A stretch of 64,000 bases of DNA from Thermomonas beijingensis (GTDB lineage Bacteria; Pseudomonadota; Gammaproteobacteria; Xanthomonadales; Xanthomonadaceae): NCBI RefSeq assembly GCF_020034655.1, contig NZ_JAIQDJ010000002.1:124001-188000 (forward strand), in the 5' to 3' direction. A model generated the notes under the pieces. That model did not search any database, was not told the DNA's origin, and worked only from the letters and a program-made list of their open reading frames with translations. How positions within the stretch are numbered: the first letter of the stretch is position 1; the number at the start of each line of letters is the position of its first letter. Made by a program: the position numbers and the translations under genes. This document shows positions 27,502 to 37,144 of the stretch, in pieces.

Positions 27502-28149
27502 ATGGCCACCCGCAGTCAATCCAGCCAACGCTGGCTCAAAGAGCATTTTTCCGACCCCTACGTGAAAAAAGCGCAGGCCGAAGGCATGCGTTCGCGTGCC
27601 GCCTACAAGCTGGAAGAACTGGCCGAGCGTGACCGCCTGCTCAAGCCGGGCATGGTGGTGGTGGATCTGGGGGCTGCCCCCGGCGGTTGGTCGCAATGGG
27701 TGCGGCAGGAGCTCAACCGGCTGGACCCGTCCAAGCCGGGGCGGGTGATCGCCAGCGACATCCTGGACATGCCCGGTTTGGCCGGGGTGGACTTCCTTCA
27801 CGGCGACTTCAGGGAAGATGCCGTGTTATCGCAGTTGCTGGACATGCTGAACGGGGATACGGTGGACCTTGTCTTGTCCGACATGGCCCCCAATAAGAGT
27901 GGAATGGATGCGGTGGATCAACCGCGTGCGATGCACTTGGTGGAGCTGGCCATGGACTTTGCCGATGGTCATCTCCGCACCGGTGGTAGCTTCCTGATCA
28001 AGCTGTTTCAGGGGGCAGGTTCGGATGACTATCTGCGGGAACTGCGGCGGCGTTATGCCAAGGTGGTGATCCGCAAGCCGGCGGCCTCGCGCAAGCGATC
28101 GCCGGAGGTGTACGTGCTGGCCACCGGCAAGTTGGCGAAAATGAAGTGA
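27502..28149 (+). CDS. rlmE: 23S rRNA 2'-O-ribose methyltransferase RlmE
   Basis: RlmE (FtsJ/RrmJ) methylates U2552 of 23S rRNA with SAM. The 215-residue protein shows the SAM site VVDLGAAPGGWSQWV and the catalytic K-D-K-E set: Lys36, Asp127 in LSDMAPNKSG, Lys167 in LIKLFQG and Glu202 in SPEVYVLA. ATG 27502 gives an N-terminus aligned with E. coli RlmE (RWLKEHFSDPYV); an ATG at 27469 would add 11 residues. It lies 21 bases before ftsH. Confidence 0.95.
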   Translation: MATRSQSSQRWLKEHFSDPYVKKAQAEGMRSRAAYKLEELAERDRLLKPGMVVVDLGAAPGGWSQWVRQELNRLDPSKPGRVIASDILDMPGLAGVDFLHGDFREDAVLSQLLDMLNGDTVDLVLSDMAPNKSGMDAVDQPRAMHLVELAMDFADGHLRTGGSFLIKLFQGAGSDDYLRELRRRYAKVVIRKPAASRKRSPEVYVLATGKLAKMK

Positions 28150-28170
28150 TACGGGCGACATAAGGACGAC

Positions 28171-30063
28171 ATGAACGATCTTGCGAAAAACATATTGCTC
28201 TGGGTAGTGGTGGCTGTCGTGTTGATGGTCGTGTTCCAGAGCTTTTCGCCCAAGCTGGCGGCGAGCCAGGACGTGGTCTATTCGCAGTTCGTGCAGGATG
28301 TGGAAAACGACCGCATCAAGTCGGTGGATATTTCCAGCAATGAGCGCAGCCTCGATTTCGTGCGCGCCGATGGCAGCAAAGGCACCACCACCGCACCCGT
28401 GCGTGACCGTGATCTGATCAATGATTTGATCCAGCACAAGGTTGAAATCAAGCAGGCCGCGCCGGAGTCGGGCGTGTCGTTTTGGTCGTTGGTGCTGAAC
28501 TTCCTGCCGGTGCTGCTGATCATTGGCTTCTGGCTGTTCATGATGCGGCAGATGCAAGGCGGCGGTGCCGGCAAGGGTGCGATGTCGTTCGGGCGTTCGC
28601 GTGCAAAATTGCAAGGTGAAGACCAGATCAAAGTGACCTTTGCCGATGTGGCCGGTTGCGATGAAGCCAAGGACGAAGTGGGCGAGCTGGTGGAGTTTTT
28701 GCGTGACCCATCGCGCTTCACCAAGCTGGGCGGCAAGATTCCGCGCGGCGTGCTGATGGTGGGCCCACCCGGTACCGGCAAAACCTTGCTGGCACGCGCG
28801 ATTGCGGGGGAAGCCAAGGTCCCGTTCTTCAGCATTTCCGGTTCGGATTTTGTGGAAATGTTCGTTGGCGTGGGCGCATCGCGGGTGCGTGACATGTTCG
28901 AAACCGCCAAGAAGCACGCACCGTGCATCATCTTCATCGATGAAATCGATGCCGTCGGCCGCCACCGTGGTTCCGGCATGGGGGGGGGGCACGACGAGCG
29001 CGAACAAACCCTCAACCAGATGCTGGTGGAGATGGACGGGTTTGAAGGCGGCGAAGGTGTGATTGTGATCGCCGCCACCAACCGTCCCGACGTACTGGAC
29101 AAAGCACTACTGCGCCCGGGCCGCTTCGACCGTCAGGTCATGGTGGGCCTACCCGACATCAAGGGCCGTGAGCAAATCCTGAAAGTGCATATGCGCAAGG
29201 TGCCGTTGCACGACAATGTGCGCGCTGATGTGCTGGCACGCGGCACCCCGGGATTCTCCGGTGCGGATTTGGCCAATCTGGTCAACGAAGCCGCGCTGTT
29301 TGCGGCGCGCCGCAACAAGCAGCAAGTGGACATGCGTGATTTTGAAGACGCCAAGGACAAGATTTACATGGGCCCGGAACGGCGCAGCATGGTCATGCGC
29401 GAAGATGAGCGCCGCAATACCGCGTATCACGAGTCTGGCCACGCCGTGGTGGCGATGTCGCTGCCCAAGGCCGACCCGGTGCACAAGGTCACCATCATGC
29501 CGCGTGGCTGGGCATTGGGCGTCACCTGGCAGTTGCCCGAGCACGACCACATCAGCAAGTACAAGGACCGCATGCTGGAAGAGTTGGCCATTCTGTTTGG
29601 TGGCCGGATTGCCGAAGAAATCTTCGTCGGCCAAATGTCCACCGGCGCATCCAACGACTTCGAGCGTGCCACCCAGCTTGCGCGTGGCATGGTGACCAAG
29701 TACGGCATGTCCGATGTGATGGGCACCATGGTGTACGCCGATGCCGAAGCCGGGTATGGCATGCACAGCAAGACCATTTCCGAAGCCACCCAGCAAAAAG
29801 TGGATGCGGAAATCCGGCGCATTCTTGATGCGCAATACACGGTTGCACGCGACATTCTGGAATCCAAGCGCGATGTGGTGGAAGCAATGGCAGCTGCCCT
29901 GCTGGAATGGGAAACCATCGACGCCGAGCAAGTCAAAGCGCTGATGGAAGGTCGTACGCCCAACCCGCCGCTGGGTTGGGAAGACAAGTCCGACAAGGGT
30001 AAGCGCGACAGCGATGCCGCACCGCCTGCCGCCCCGATCGGTGGGCCGGTGGTGCAGCGTTAA
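28171..30063 (+). CDS. ftsH: ATP-dependent zinc metalloprotease FtsH
   Basis: FtsH is the membrane-anchored AAA+ protease that degrades LpxC, sigma-32 and damaged membrane proteins. The 630-residue protein has two membrane helices (about 6-24 and 108-126), Walker A GPPGTGKT (198-205), Walker [12 protein letters not shown], and the zinc site HESGH (420-424). HflK and HflC, which modulate FtsH, are encoded 7 kb downstream. Codons 270-273 (M-G-G-G) contain an uninterrupted run of ten G at 28980-28989, unusual in an essential gene. Confidence 0.97.
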   Translation: MNDLAKNILLWVVVAVVLMVVFQSFSPKLAASQDVVYSQFVQDVENDRIKSVDISSNERSLDFVRADGSKGTTTAPVRDRDLINDLIQHKVEIKQAAPESGVSFWSLVLNFLPVLLIIGFWLFMMRQMQGGGAGKGAMSFGRSRAKLQGEDQIKVTFADVAGCDEAKDEVGELVEFLRDPSRFTKLGGKIPRGVLMVGPPGTGKTLLARAIAGEAKVPFFSISGSDFVEMFVGVGASRVRDMFETAKKHAPCIIFIDEIDAVGRHRGSGMGGGHDEREQTLNQMLVEMDGFEGGEGVIVIAATNRPDVLDKALLRPGRFDRQVMVGLPDIKGREQILKVHMRKVPLHDNVRADVLARGTPGFSGADLANLVNEAALFAARRNKQQVDMRDFEDAKDKIYMGPERRSMVMREDERRNTAYHESGHAVVAMSLPKADPVHKVTIMPRGWALGVTWQLPEHDHISKYKDRMLEELAILFGGRIAEEIFVGQMSTGASNDFERATQLARGMVTKYGMSDVMGTMVYADAEAGYGMHSKTISEATQQKVDAEIRRILDAQYTVARDILESKRDVVEAMAAALLEWETIDAEQVKALMEGRTPNPPLGWEDKSDKGKRDSDAAPPAAPIGGPVVQR

Positions 30064-30091
30064 GCAATAACAGGCATCGGCGCATCTGACG

Positions 30092-30117
30092 CAAGGCCGG
30101 GAGCAATCTCGGCCTTG
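30092..30117 (+). terminator. Hairpin after ftsH
   Basis: CAAGGCCG at 30092-30099 pairs with CGGCCTTG at 30110-30117 around a 10-base loop, followed by TGCTTTC. The T-run is weak, so termination may be partial. Confidence 0.5.
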
Positions 30118-30192
30118 TGCTTTCGGGGCCTGCAGTTGCCGGCAATGCAGGCTTTGCCGATACTGCCCATGAATCCCTTGGGGTAAGTTCAA

Positions 30193-32004
30193 TTGGGCAG
30201 ATTGGCGCAATGGTTGCACCAGCTCAAGCGCCGCAACGTGCTGCGTGCGGCGGCGCTGTATATCGGTGCAGTTTGGGCGCTGGCGCAGGGGATTGCGCAA
30301 TTGGCACCGGTGTTTGGCATTCCCGATTGGGCGGTGCGCTGGTTCATAATCGCGGGGGTGATTGGTTTCCCGTTCTGGATCGTCTTTGCATGGTTTTACG
30401 AGTTCACGCAGGGCGGACTGAAACGGGAAAGCGAGTGGGATACGGATGACCGGGCCGCGCGTTTGCACGACCGCCGCCTCGACAAATGGATCATCGGCGT
30501 CCTGTTGGTCGCAGTAGTTTTGCTGGTGACCAATCAGTTTGTGCTGCGTCGCGATGCCACCAGCCTGGCGGATGCGACGGCCAGCGCCGAACAGGATGGC
30601 ACCGGCTTGAAGTCCATTGCCGTACTGCCGTTGGTGAATGCCAGCGGTGACCCGCAGCAGCAGTTTTTTTCCGATGGCTTGTCGGAAAATCTCATCGATG
30701 TGCTGTCTTCCATCGAAGGACTGCGGGTGAGTGGCCGCTCGTCTTCATTCCTGTTCCGCAACAGCAAGGACGACCCCCGCACCATCGGGGCCAAGCTGAA
30801 CGTATCCTACCTGCTGACCGGCAGCGTGCAGCGCTCCAGCGACACGATCCGGGTGCGCGCGGAAGTGGTGGATACGCACACTGGGGCGTCGGTGTTTTCC
30901 AAACGGTTCGAACGGCCCGGCGGCGACCTGTTCGCCTTGCAGGACGAGCTTTCCAAGTCGATTGCCGATACGCTGAACGTCGAACTGCTGTCACCGACTG
31001 CCGACGTGATGGGCCATCGCCCGCCCAGTGGCAATCTGGAGGCCTACAACGCGTTTTTGCGGGCCAATTTCCTGGCTGATCTCGGCAGCGAGCACGATAC
31101 TCGTCGGGCCATTGATGAGTACACGCATGCCACGGCGCTGGATCCCCGTTATGCGATGGCGTGGGCGTCCTTGTCGCGCAATTTGACGTCCTTGGCAGCG
31201 TTGTATTTGACTGGTGATGAAGCCCGTAGCGCCTATGCAAAGGCACGCGCTGCCGGTGACAAGGCGCTGGCGTTGGCGCCTGACATGGGCGATGCCCACG
31301 TGGCGCGTGGCTGGCTGCTTGAAAACGCCGACTTGGACTGGGCAGGGGCAAGTTTTGAATATGAGAAGGCACTGGCCCTGTCGCCCTCCAATCAGCAAAC
31401 GAAGTTCAGCCTGGCCAGCATGAAGGCCCTGCAAGGACAGTTGGCGGAGGCAGTGAAGTTGAGCGGCAACGCGATCGCGCAGAATCAGTTATCGCCCAAT
31501 TGGTGGAATTGGTATAGCGCCTACCTGTCGGGGCTTGGGCGAACCGACGACGCCGAGGCGGCGATCCGGAAGTCCATCGCGCTGCGCCCGCAGGGCAGTT
31601 CAACGTGGGCCCAGCTGGCCATCATCGAAATCCAGCGCGGTGATGCGAAAGCCGCGCTTGAGGCCGCCAACAACGAGCCCGAAGGTGTGTGGCATGACAT
31701 TGCGCGCGCCATGGCGCTGCAGATCGGCAAGGATCGGCAGGCAGCGGATGCGGCACTGGCGTTGTTGATCAAGGACTATGGGGATGTCGCGCCGTTCCAG
31801 GTGGCGCAGGTGCAGGCATTGCGTCGTGACGACAAGGCCGTGTTCCAGTGGCTGGACAAGGCACACGAAGTACAGGATCCCGGCATCGGCAATCTGCTGA
31901 TCGATCCGCTGCTCATGCGCTACAAGCAAGACCCCAGGATGGCGGACTTCTGCAAGACGGTTGGCCTGCCGATGCCCACCACCAGTGAAGCCGTTGGAAT
32001 CTGA
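30193..32004 (+). CDS. Membrane protein with TolB-like and TPR domains
   Basis: This 603-residue protein has N-terminal membrane helices at about 20-65 (LYIGAVWALAQGIAQLAP; WFIIAGVIGFPFWIVFAWFY) and about 98-115. A TolB N-terminal-like domain follows (SIAVLPLVNASGDPQQQFFSDGLSENLIDVLSS ... LLTGSVQR), then tetratricopeptide repeats to the end. Such proteins are abundant in Xanthomonadaceae, often fused to cyclase or DNA-binding domains, with no defined role. The start is TTG 30193, the first possible codon after an in-frame TAA at 30184. It separates ftsH from folP, which are adjacent in many proteobacteria. Confidence 0.8.
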   Translation: MGRLAQWLHQLKRRNVLRAAALYIGAVWALAQGIAQLAPVFGIPDWAVRWFIIAGVIGFPFWIVFAWFYEFTQGGLKRESEWDTDDRAARLHDRRLDKWIIGVLLVAVVLLVTNQFVLRRDATSLADATASAEQDGTGLKSIAVLPLVNASGDPQQQFFSDGLSENLIDVLSSIEGLRVSGRSSSFLFRNSKDDPRTIGAKLNVSYLLTGSVQRSSDTIRVRAEVVDTHTGASVFSKRFERPGGDLFALQDELSKSIADTLNVELLSPTADVMGHRPPSGNLEAYNAFLRANFLADLGSEHDTRRAIDEYTHATALDPRYAMAWASLSRNLTSLAALYLTGDEARSAYAKARAAGDKALALAPDMGDAHVARGWLLENADLDWAGASFEYEKALALSPSNQQTKFSLASMKALQGQLAEAVKLSGNAIAQNQLSPNWWNWYSAYLSGLGRTDDAEAAIRKSIALRPQGSSTWAQLAIIEIQRGDAKAALEAANNEPEGVWHDIARAMALQIGKDRQAADAALALLIKDYGDVAPFQVAQVQALRRDDKAVFQWLDKAHEVQDPGIGNLLIDPLLMRYKQDPRMADFCKTVGLPMPTTSEAVGI

Positions 32005-32007
32005 TCC

Positions 32008-32901
32008 ATGTTCGATACCTCCCCGCAACTCGACTGCGCCGGCCGCCTCCTCAAGCTCGATCGTCCCCGGGTCATGGGCATCGTGAATGTCACCCCGGAT
32101 TCGTTTTCCGGTGGCGACGCGCATGCCGATGCAGCGGTGGCGCACGGGCTGCGGTTGGCGGAGGAAGGCGCGGACATCCTCGACATCGGCGGCGAATCCA
32201 CCCGGCCAGGCGCCGATGAGGTTTCGCTTGAGGAAGAATTGCGCCGCATCCTTCCGGTGGTTGAACGGTTGGCGAGGGATACGTCGCTGCCGATCAGCAT
32301 CGATACCTCGAAACCCGAGGTCATGCGCGCCGCGGTTGCTGCGGGAGCCGGGATGATCAACGATGTGTATGGGTTGCGTCGCGAAGGGGCGCTGGATGCT
32401 GCCGCTGAGCTGGGCGTGCCGGTGGTGTTGATGCACATGCTGGGCGAGCCGCGCTCGATGCAGGACGCGCCGTACTACGACGATGTGGTGGGGCAGGTGC
32501 ATCGTTTCCTGGCCGAGCGCATTTTCTCCGCCGAGATGGCGGGTATCGACAGAAAACGCATCGTGGTCGATCCGGGCTTCGGGTTCGGCAAGACCACGCA
32601 GCACAACATGCAGCTGCTGGCGCAACTGCGCCGTTTCACCGAATTGGGCGTGCCGGTGCTGGCGGGGCTCTCGCGCAAGCGCAGCATCGGTGAATTGACC
32701 GGCCGCGAGCTGCCCCAAACACGGGTGGCCGGCTCGGTGGCCGCGCATCTGATCGCAGCACAACATGGCGCCATGCTGCTGCGTGTGCACGATGTGGCTG
32801 CCACCGTGGATGCGATGAAGGTCTGGCAGGCCGTGGCCAGCGTACCCGCACCGCGCAAGGATGCGGGCCATCCATCCATCATTTGGCCGGACGATGTCTG
32901 A
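32008..32901 (+). CDS. folP: Dihydropteroate synthase
   Basis: FolP joins p-aminobenzoate to a pterin pyrophosphate in folate synthesis and is the target of sulfonamides. The 297-residue protein has MGIVNVTPDSFSGG, DIGGESTRPGADEV, IDTSKPEV, DPGFGFGKT and the loop GLSRKRSIGEL. It begins three bases after the TPR gene stop, so they are probably cotranscribed. With pabB and pabC in the same window, several folate genes are present but in separate operons. Confidence 0.95.
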   Translation: MFDTSPQLDCAGRLLKLDRPRVMGIVNVTPDSFSGGDAHADAAVAHGLRLAEEGADILDIGGESTRPGADEVSLEEELRRILPVVERLARDTSLPISIDTSKPEVMRAAVAAGAGMINDVYGLRREGALDAAAELGVPVVLMHMLGEPRSMQDAPYYDDVVGQVHRFLAERIFSAEMAGIDRKRIVVDPGFGFGKTTQHNMQLLAQLRRFTELGVPVLAGLSRKRSIGELTGRELPQTRVAGSVAAHLIAAQHGAMLLRVHDVAATVDAMKVWQAVASVPAPRKDAGHPSIIWPDDV

Positions 32902-32978
32902 CCTTGCCAAGCGGTAGTCGCATTGGCGCACGCAATCCTCCACACTGCGCGCTTTCCATCCATCGAGGCGAGACTTCC

Positions 32979-34397
32979 ATGCAGACTTGGCTGCGGCGTA
33001 AGGATATCGACCAAGTCACCGTGCACGAAGAAGGCCGGCGGCTGGTGCCTACCCTGAGTTGGCCGCATCTGGTGGCACTGGGGATTGGCGCCATCGTGGG
33101 CACTGGCATCTACACGTTGATTGGCGTGGCCGCCAATCTGGCCGGGCCGGGGGTGTTGATTTCATTTCTGGTCGCAGGTGTGGTCTGCGCCTGCGCGGCC
33201 TTGGCCTATGCCGAAATGGCCACCCTGATGCCGGCCGCCGGCAGCGCCTATACCTACAGCTATGCCGTGCTGGGGGAAGCCATTGCGTGGGTGGTGGGCT
33301 GGAGCCTGATATTGGAATACACGTTGGTGGTCAGCACCGTGGCGGTGGGATGGTCTGGCTATGCGGTGGGCTTCCTCAAGGGGGCCGGGATCGACGTGCC
33401 GCTGGCGATCAGTGTGGGGTCACATTCGGGCGGTTTGATCAATCTGCCGGCGATCCTGATTACGTGGGTGGTGGCTGGTTTGTTGATGGCCGGCACCCGC
33501 GAAAGCGCGACGCTCAATGCGGTGTTGGTGGTGGCCAAGCTGATCGCGCTGGCGGTATTCGTGGCGATTGCACTGCCGGCATTTGATGCCAGCAACCTGC
33601 ACCCGTTCATGCCGCACGGCTTTACCGAAAGTTTGGGGGCCGATGGCAAGAAGTATGGCGTGATGGCGGCCGCAGCCATTATCTTTTTCGCGTTCTATGG
33701 CTTCGATGCCATCTCCACCGCCGCCGAAGAAACCAAGAATCCGGGGCGCAATCTATCCATCGGGATCGTGGGTTCGATGGTGGGCTGCACCTTGATCTAC
33801 ATGCTGGTGGCGCTGGCTGCGGTGGGCGCGATGCACTACACGACCTTTGGCCAAAGCCCCGAGCCACTGGCGTTGATCATGCGCGAATTGGGGCATGGCG
33901 CGGCGGCCAAGGTTGTGGCGGCAGCGGCGGTGATCGCCCTGCCCACCGTGCTGCTGGCGTTTTTCTATGGCCAGAGCCGCATCTTCTTCGTGATGGCGCG
34001 CGATGGCCTGTTGCCGCGCAGCTTGTCGAAGGTGGGCAAGCGCGGCACGCCGGTGGCCATTACCGTATTCACCGCACTGGTGACCTCGGCGTTGGCTGGG
34101 GTGGCACGGCTGGATGAAATCGCCGCATTGGCCAATGCCGGCACCTTGGTGGCATTTGTCGCGGTGTCGGTGTGCATGTTGGTGCTGCGCAAGCGCGACC
34201 CGCACCGCCCGCGTGTGTTCCGTGCGCCGCTGGCGTGGGTCATCGGGCCGGTTGCCATTCTTGGCTGTGCCTATCTATTCTCCAGCCTGCCGACCAAAAC
34301 CCAGTTGTGGTGCGTGGTGTGGAATGCATTTGGCCTGCTGGTGTATCTGGCCTATGCGCGTCGCAACAGTGTGTTGGCCAAAGGCGTCAACGCCTGA
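32979..34397 (+). CDS. APC superfamily amino acid permease
   Basis: This 472-residue inner-membrane transporter has about 12 to 13 hydrophobic helices and the APC signatures HLVALGIGAIVGTGIYTLIGVAANLAGPG (first helix) and FFAFYGFDAISTAAEETKNPGRNL (sixth helix region). It resembles cationic amino acid transporters of the CAT/YfnA type. ATG 32979 follows a GAGGCGAG site and precedes an N-terminal segment WLRRKDI typical of this subfamily. Substrate specificity cannot be read from the sequence. It lies between folP and miaA. Confidence 0.88.
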   Translation: MQTWLRRKDIDQVTVHEEGRRLVPTLSWPHLVALGIGAIVGTGIYTLIGVAANLAGPGVLISFLVAGVVCACAALAYAEMATLMPAAGSAYTYSYAVLGEAIAWVVGWSLILEYTLVVSTVAVGWSGYAVGFLKGAGIDVPLAISVGSHSGGLINLPAILITWVVAGLLMAGTRESATLNAVLVVAKLIALAVFVAIALPAFDASNLHPFMPHGFTESLGADGKKYGVMAAAAIIFFAFYGFDAISTAAEETKNPGRNLSIGIVGSMVGCTLIYMLVALAAVGAMHYTTFGQSPEPLALIMRELGHGAAAKVVAAAAVIALPTVLLAFFYGQSRIFFVMARDGLLPRSLSKVGKRGTPVAITVFTALVTSALAGVARLDEIAALANAGTLVAFVAVSVCMLVLRKRDPHRPRVFRAPLAWVIGPVAILGCAYLFSSLPTKTQLWCVVWNAFGLLVYLAYARRNSVLAKGVNA

Positions 34398-34409
34398 GTG
34401 GAACGATAG

Positions 34410-35372
34410 ATGGGAGCAGATCCGCGCCCGCGTGCGATCGCGTTGATGGGGCCCACCGCGTCGGGCAAAACCGCGTATGCGCTGGATTTGGCGCAGCGCA
34501 TGGATGGCGAAATCATCAGCGTGGATTCGGCGCTGGTCTATCGTGGCCTGGACATCGGTGCAGCCAAGCCGACACACGCAGAGCTGGCGCAGGCACCGCA
34601 CCATCTGATCGATATTCGCTCGCCTTGGCAACCGTATTCGGCGGCGGAGTTTGCACAGGACGCACGCGCGGCCATCGCTGCCATCGTGGCGCGCGGCAAG
34701 CTGCCGATTCTGGCGGGTGGCACTGGCTTGTATTTCCGCGCGTTGCTGGAAGGCCTGTCGGGGATGCCGCAGGCCGATGAAGCGACGCGCGCGGGGATTT
34801 CGGCGGAAGCGCAGGCGCATGGATGGGCGGCGCTGCACGCCGAGCTTGCCGGCATCGACCCTGACGCCGGCGCACGCATCCACGCTACCGATGCCCAGCG
34901 CATCCAACGTGCACTGGAGGTGTATCGCCTCAGTGGCCGCACCATCAGTGATTGGCAGCGCAATGTGCGCGGTGCACGCTTGCCGTTGAAGGTGCTGAAG
35001 TTGGTGCTGGCGCCGCCGGAGCGCGCCATCCTGCATCAACGCATCGAGGCGCGCTTTGATGCCATGCTTGATGCGGGCTTTCTCGATGAAGTGCGCGCCC
35101 TGCGTGCGCTGCCGGAGTTGGCTGCGCATCCACACCCCCTTGACCTGCCGGCACTACGCGCAGTGGGCTATCGGCAGGCGTGGGAGTTTTTGGATAGCCA
35201 GGCAAGCAGCCAGCAATTTCGTGAACGCGCCATTGCCGCCACCCGGCAACTGGCCAAACGGCAATACACCTGGCTGCGCGGCGAGCTGGATGCGCGTTGG
35301 TTTGATCCCATCACCCAGCGTGCCGGCTTGGATGCGGCTGTCATTGATTTTCTCGGGATACCCCTACGCTGA
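34410..35372 (+). CDS. miaA: tRNA dimethylallyltransferase
   Basis: MiaA adds a dimethylallyl group to A37 of tRNAs reading UNN codons. The 320-residue protein has the P-loop [15 protein letters not shown], then [20 protein letters not shown], the [15 protein letters not shown] segment, and [14 protein letters not shown] near the end. It begins the conserved miaA-hfq-hflX-hflK-hflC cluster, 12 bases after the permease. Confidence 0.95.
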   Translation: MGADPRPRAIALMGPTASGKTAYALDLAQRMDGEIISVDSALVYRGLDIGAAKPTHAELAQAPHHLIDIRSPWQPYSAAEFAQDARAAIAAIVARGKLPILAGGTGLYFRALLEGLSGMPQADEATRAGISAEAQAHGWAALHAELAGIDPDAGARIHATDAQRIQRALEVYRLSGRTISDWQRNVRGARLPLKVLKLVLAPPERAILHQRIEARFDAMLDAGFLDEVRALRALPELAAHPHPLDLPALRAVGYRQAWEFLDSQASSQQFRERAIAATRQLAKRQYTWLRGELDARWFDPITQRAGLDAAVIDFLGIPLR

Positions 35373-35466
35373 TGCACGCAGCGTGGCGCTGCGTTAACAT
35401 CGACTGTGCCCGCCGCTGCCGGACGGGCGCGGGGCCGGGGATATGCCATTGGCATCGGCGCATGCA

Positions 35467-35478
35467 AACAACAACAAC
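35467..35478 (+). promoter_or_regulatory. (AAC)4 tract before hfq, candidate Hfq autoregulatory site
   Basis: Four AAC triplets lie 15 bases before a GGGGAA Shine-Dalgarno (35493-35498) of hfq. The distal face of Hfq binds (ARN)n RNA, and Hfq is known to repress its own mRNA in E. coli, so this tract is a reasonable autoregulatory site. This is inference from the motif. Confidence 0.5.
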
Positions 35479-35501
35479 ATCACGACAGCCACGGGGAATC
35501 C

Positions 35502-35762
35502 ATGTCGAAGTCGCAATCCTTGCAGGATCCATTCCTGAACGCCCTGCGCCGCGAGCGCGTGCCGGTGTCCATCTATTTGGTCAACGGCATCAAATTGCAG
35601 GGGACGGTCGAATCGTTCGACCAATTTGTGGTGCTGCTGCGCAATACCGTCAGCCAGATGGTGTACAAGCACGCCATTTCCACCGTGGTGCCGGCGCGCA
35701 ATGTGCGTTTGAGCGTGGCGGGGCAAGATGGGGCCGAGGTCGAGCCTGAATCGGCCGAATGA
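35502..35762 (+). CDS. hfq: RNA chaperone Hfq
   Basis: Hfq is the hexameric Sm-like protein that pairs small RNAs with target mRNAs. The 86-residue protein has Sm1 ([21 protein letters not shown]) and Sm2 ([11 protein letters not shown]) with Gln8, Phe42, Lys56 and His57 at the family positions. The C-terminal tail is short and acidic ([11 protein letters not shown]). ATG 35502 follows GGGGAA. It sits between miaA and hflX as in other gamma-proteobacteria. Confidence 0.97.
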   Translation: MSKSQSLQDPFLNALRRERVPVSIYLVNGIKLQGTVESFDQFVVLLRNTVSQMVYKHAISTVVPARNVRLSVAGQDGAEVEPESAE

Positions 35763-35785
35763 TGGGGTGCAGGCCGGGCTTGTAA

Positions 35786-37144
35786 ATGCGCGCCACTGCC
35801 CGCATCTGTCAGCCAATGTCCTCTCAATTGTTCGAACGTTCGCGCGGTGGTGAAAACGCGCTACTGATCCAACCCCATGCCGGCGGTCCGCCGGCCGATG
35901 GCGTGCTGGAAGAGTTTTCCGAACTGGCGCGCTCGGCCGGTGCCCGTGTGCTGGCAGTGTTGCCGGCGCGCATCGACAAACCCAATCCGTCCATCCTGAT
36001 CGGCAGCGGCAAGCTGGAAGAAGTCAAAGCGGCTTGCGATGCCGTAGGCGCGGATCTGGTGCTGATCAATCACGCCCTTTCGCCGATCCAGGAGCGCAAT
36101 CTGGAAAAAGCGCTGGAGCGCCGGGTGGTGGACCGTACCGGGCTGATTCTGGATATTTTTGCCCAGCGCGCACGCAGCCATGAAGGCAAGTTGCAAGTGG
36201 AGCTTGCCCAGTTGCGGCACATGGCGACCCGGTTGGTGCGTGGCTGGACCCACCTAGAGCGCCAGCGCGGTGGCGCCATTGGCCTGCGTGGCCCCGGCGA
36301 AACCCAGCTGGAAACCGACCGTCGCCTGCTGCAAAAACGCGTGGAGATGCTGCAAAAGCGCTTGGAAAAAGTGGAGGTGCAGCACACCCAGATGCGCCGC
36401 GCACGGGTGCGTAGCGAGCTGCCACGGGTGGCCTTGGTGGGCTATACCAATGCCGGCAAGTCCACCCTATTCAATGCCTTGACCGGGGCCGATGCATACG
36501 CGGCAGATCAACTCTTTGCCACGTTGGACCCCACCGTGCGCAGGATTGAATTGGCCGGTGGTGGCGTGGTGCTGGCCGATACCGTGGGTTTTGTGCGCGA
36601 TTTGCCGCACGAGCTGGTGGCTGCATTTCGCTCCACCTTGAGCGAAGCCCGGGAGGCCGATTTGCTGCTGCACGTGATCGACGCCGATGACCCACTGCGT
36701 GATGAACGCATGGCGCAGGTGGATGCGGTGTTGCAGGAGATTGGTGCTGGCGACATCCCGCAGTTGTTGGTGTTCAACAAGATTGACCGCATCGAAGGGG
36801 CACTGGCACGCATTGACAGCCGTGGTGAAGACCAGCAAGCGGTGTGGTTGTCCGCACGCGATGGCGCTGGCCTAGAGCTGCTGCGCGAAGCACTGGGTGA
36901 GCGGCTGGGTCTGCGCAGGGTAGCCGGTGAAATCATCCTGCCCACCGACGCTGGCCGGCTGCGTGCACGCTTGCATGCCTTGGACGCAATTCGCAGCGAA
37001 ACCCACGACGGCGACGGTTGGCAATTGCAAGTGGATTTGCCGCTGATTGACGCCACGCGCCTTGCCGCACAATCCGATGGCGCACCGCTGCGCCCCCTTT
37101 TGCCGGCAGCAGAGCCGGCGCATCCCGTAGAATCCCCGGCATGA
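35786..37144 (+). CDS. hflX: Ribosome-associated GTPase HflX
   Basis: HflX splits stalled or heat-damaged ribosomes. The 452-residue protein has the HflX N-terminal domain (GSGKLEEVKAACDAVGADLVLINHALSP, QRNLEKAL-type segment), the linker RGPGETQLETDRR, and a G domain with G1 VGYTNAGKSTLFN, G3 LADTVGFVRDLP and G4 FNKIDR. The start may instead be ATG 35816, ten codons later. Its stop overlaps the hflK start (ATGA). Confidence 0.95.
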   Translation: MRATARICQPMSSQLFERSRGGENALLIQPHAGGPPADGVLEEFSELARSAGARVLAVLPARIDKPNPSILIGSGKLEEVKAACDAVGADLVLINHALSPIQERNLEKALERRVVDRTGLILDIFAQRARSHEGKLQVELAQLRHMATRLVRGWTHLERQRGGAIGLRGPGETQLETDRRLLQKRVEMLQKRLEKVEVQHTQMRRARVRSELPRVALVGYTNAGKSTLFNALTGADAYAADQLFATLDPTVRRIELAGGGVVLADTVGFVRDLPHELVAAFRSTLSEAREADLLLHVIDADDPLRDERMAQVDAVLQEIGAGDIPQLLVFNKIDRIEGALARIDSRGEDQQAVWLSARDGAGLELLREALGERLGLRRVAGEIILPTDAGRLRARLHALDAIRSETHDGDGWQLQVDLPLIDATRLAAQSDGAPLRPLLPAAEPAHPVESPA

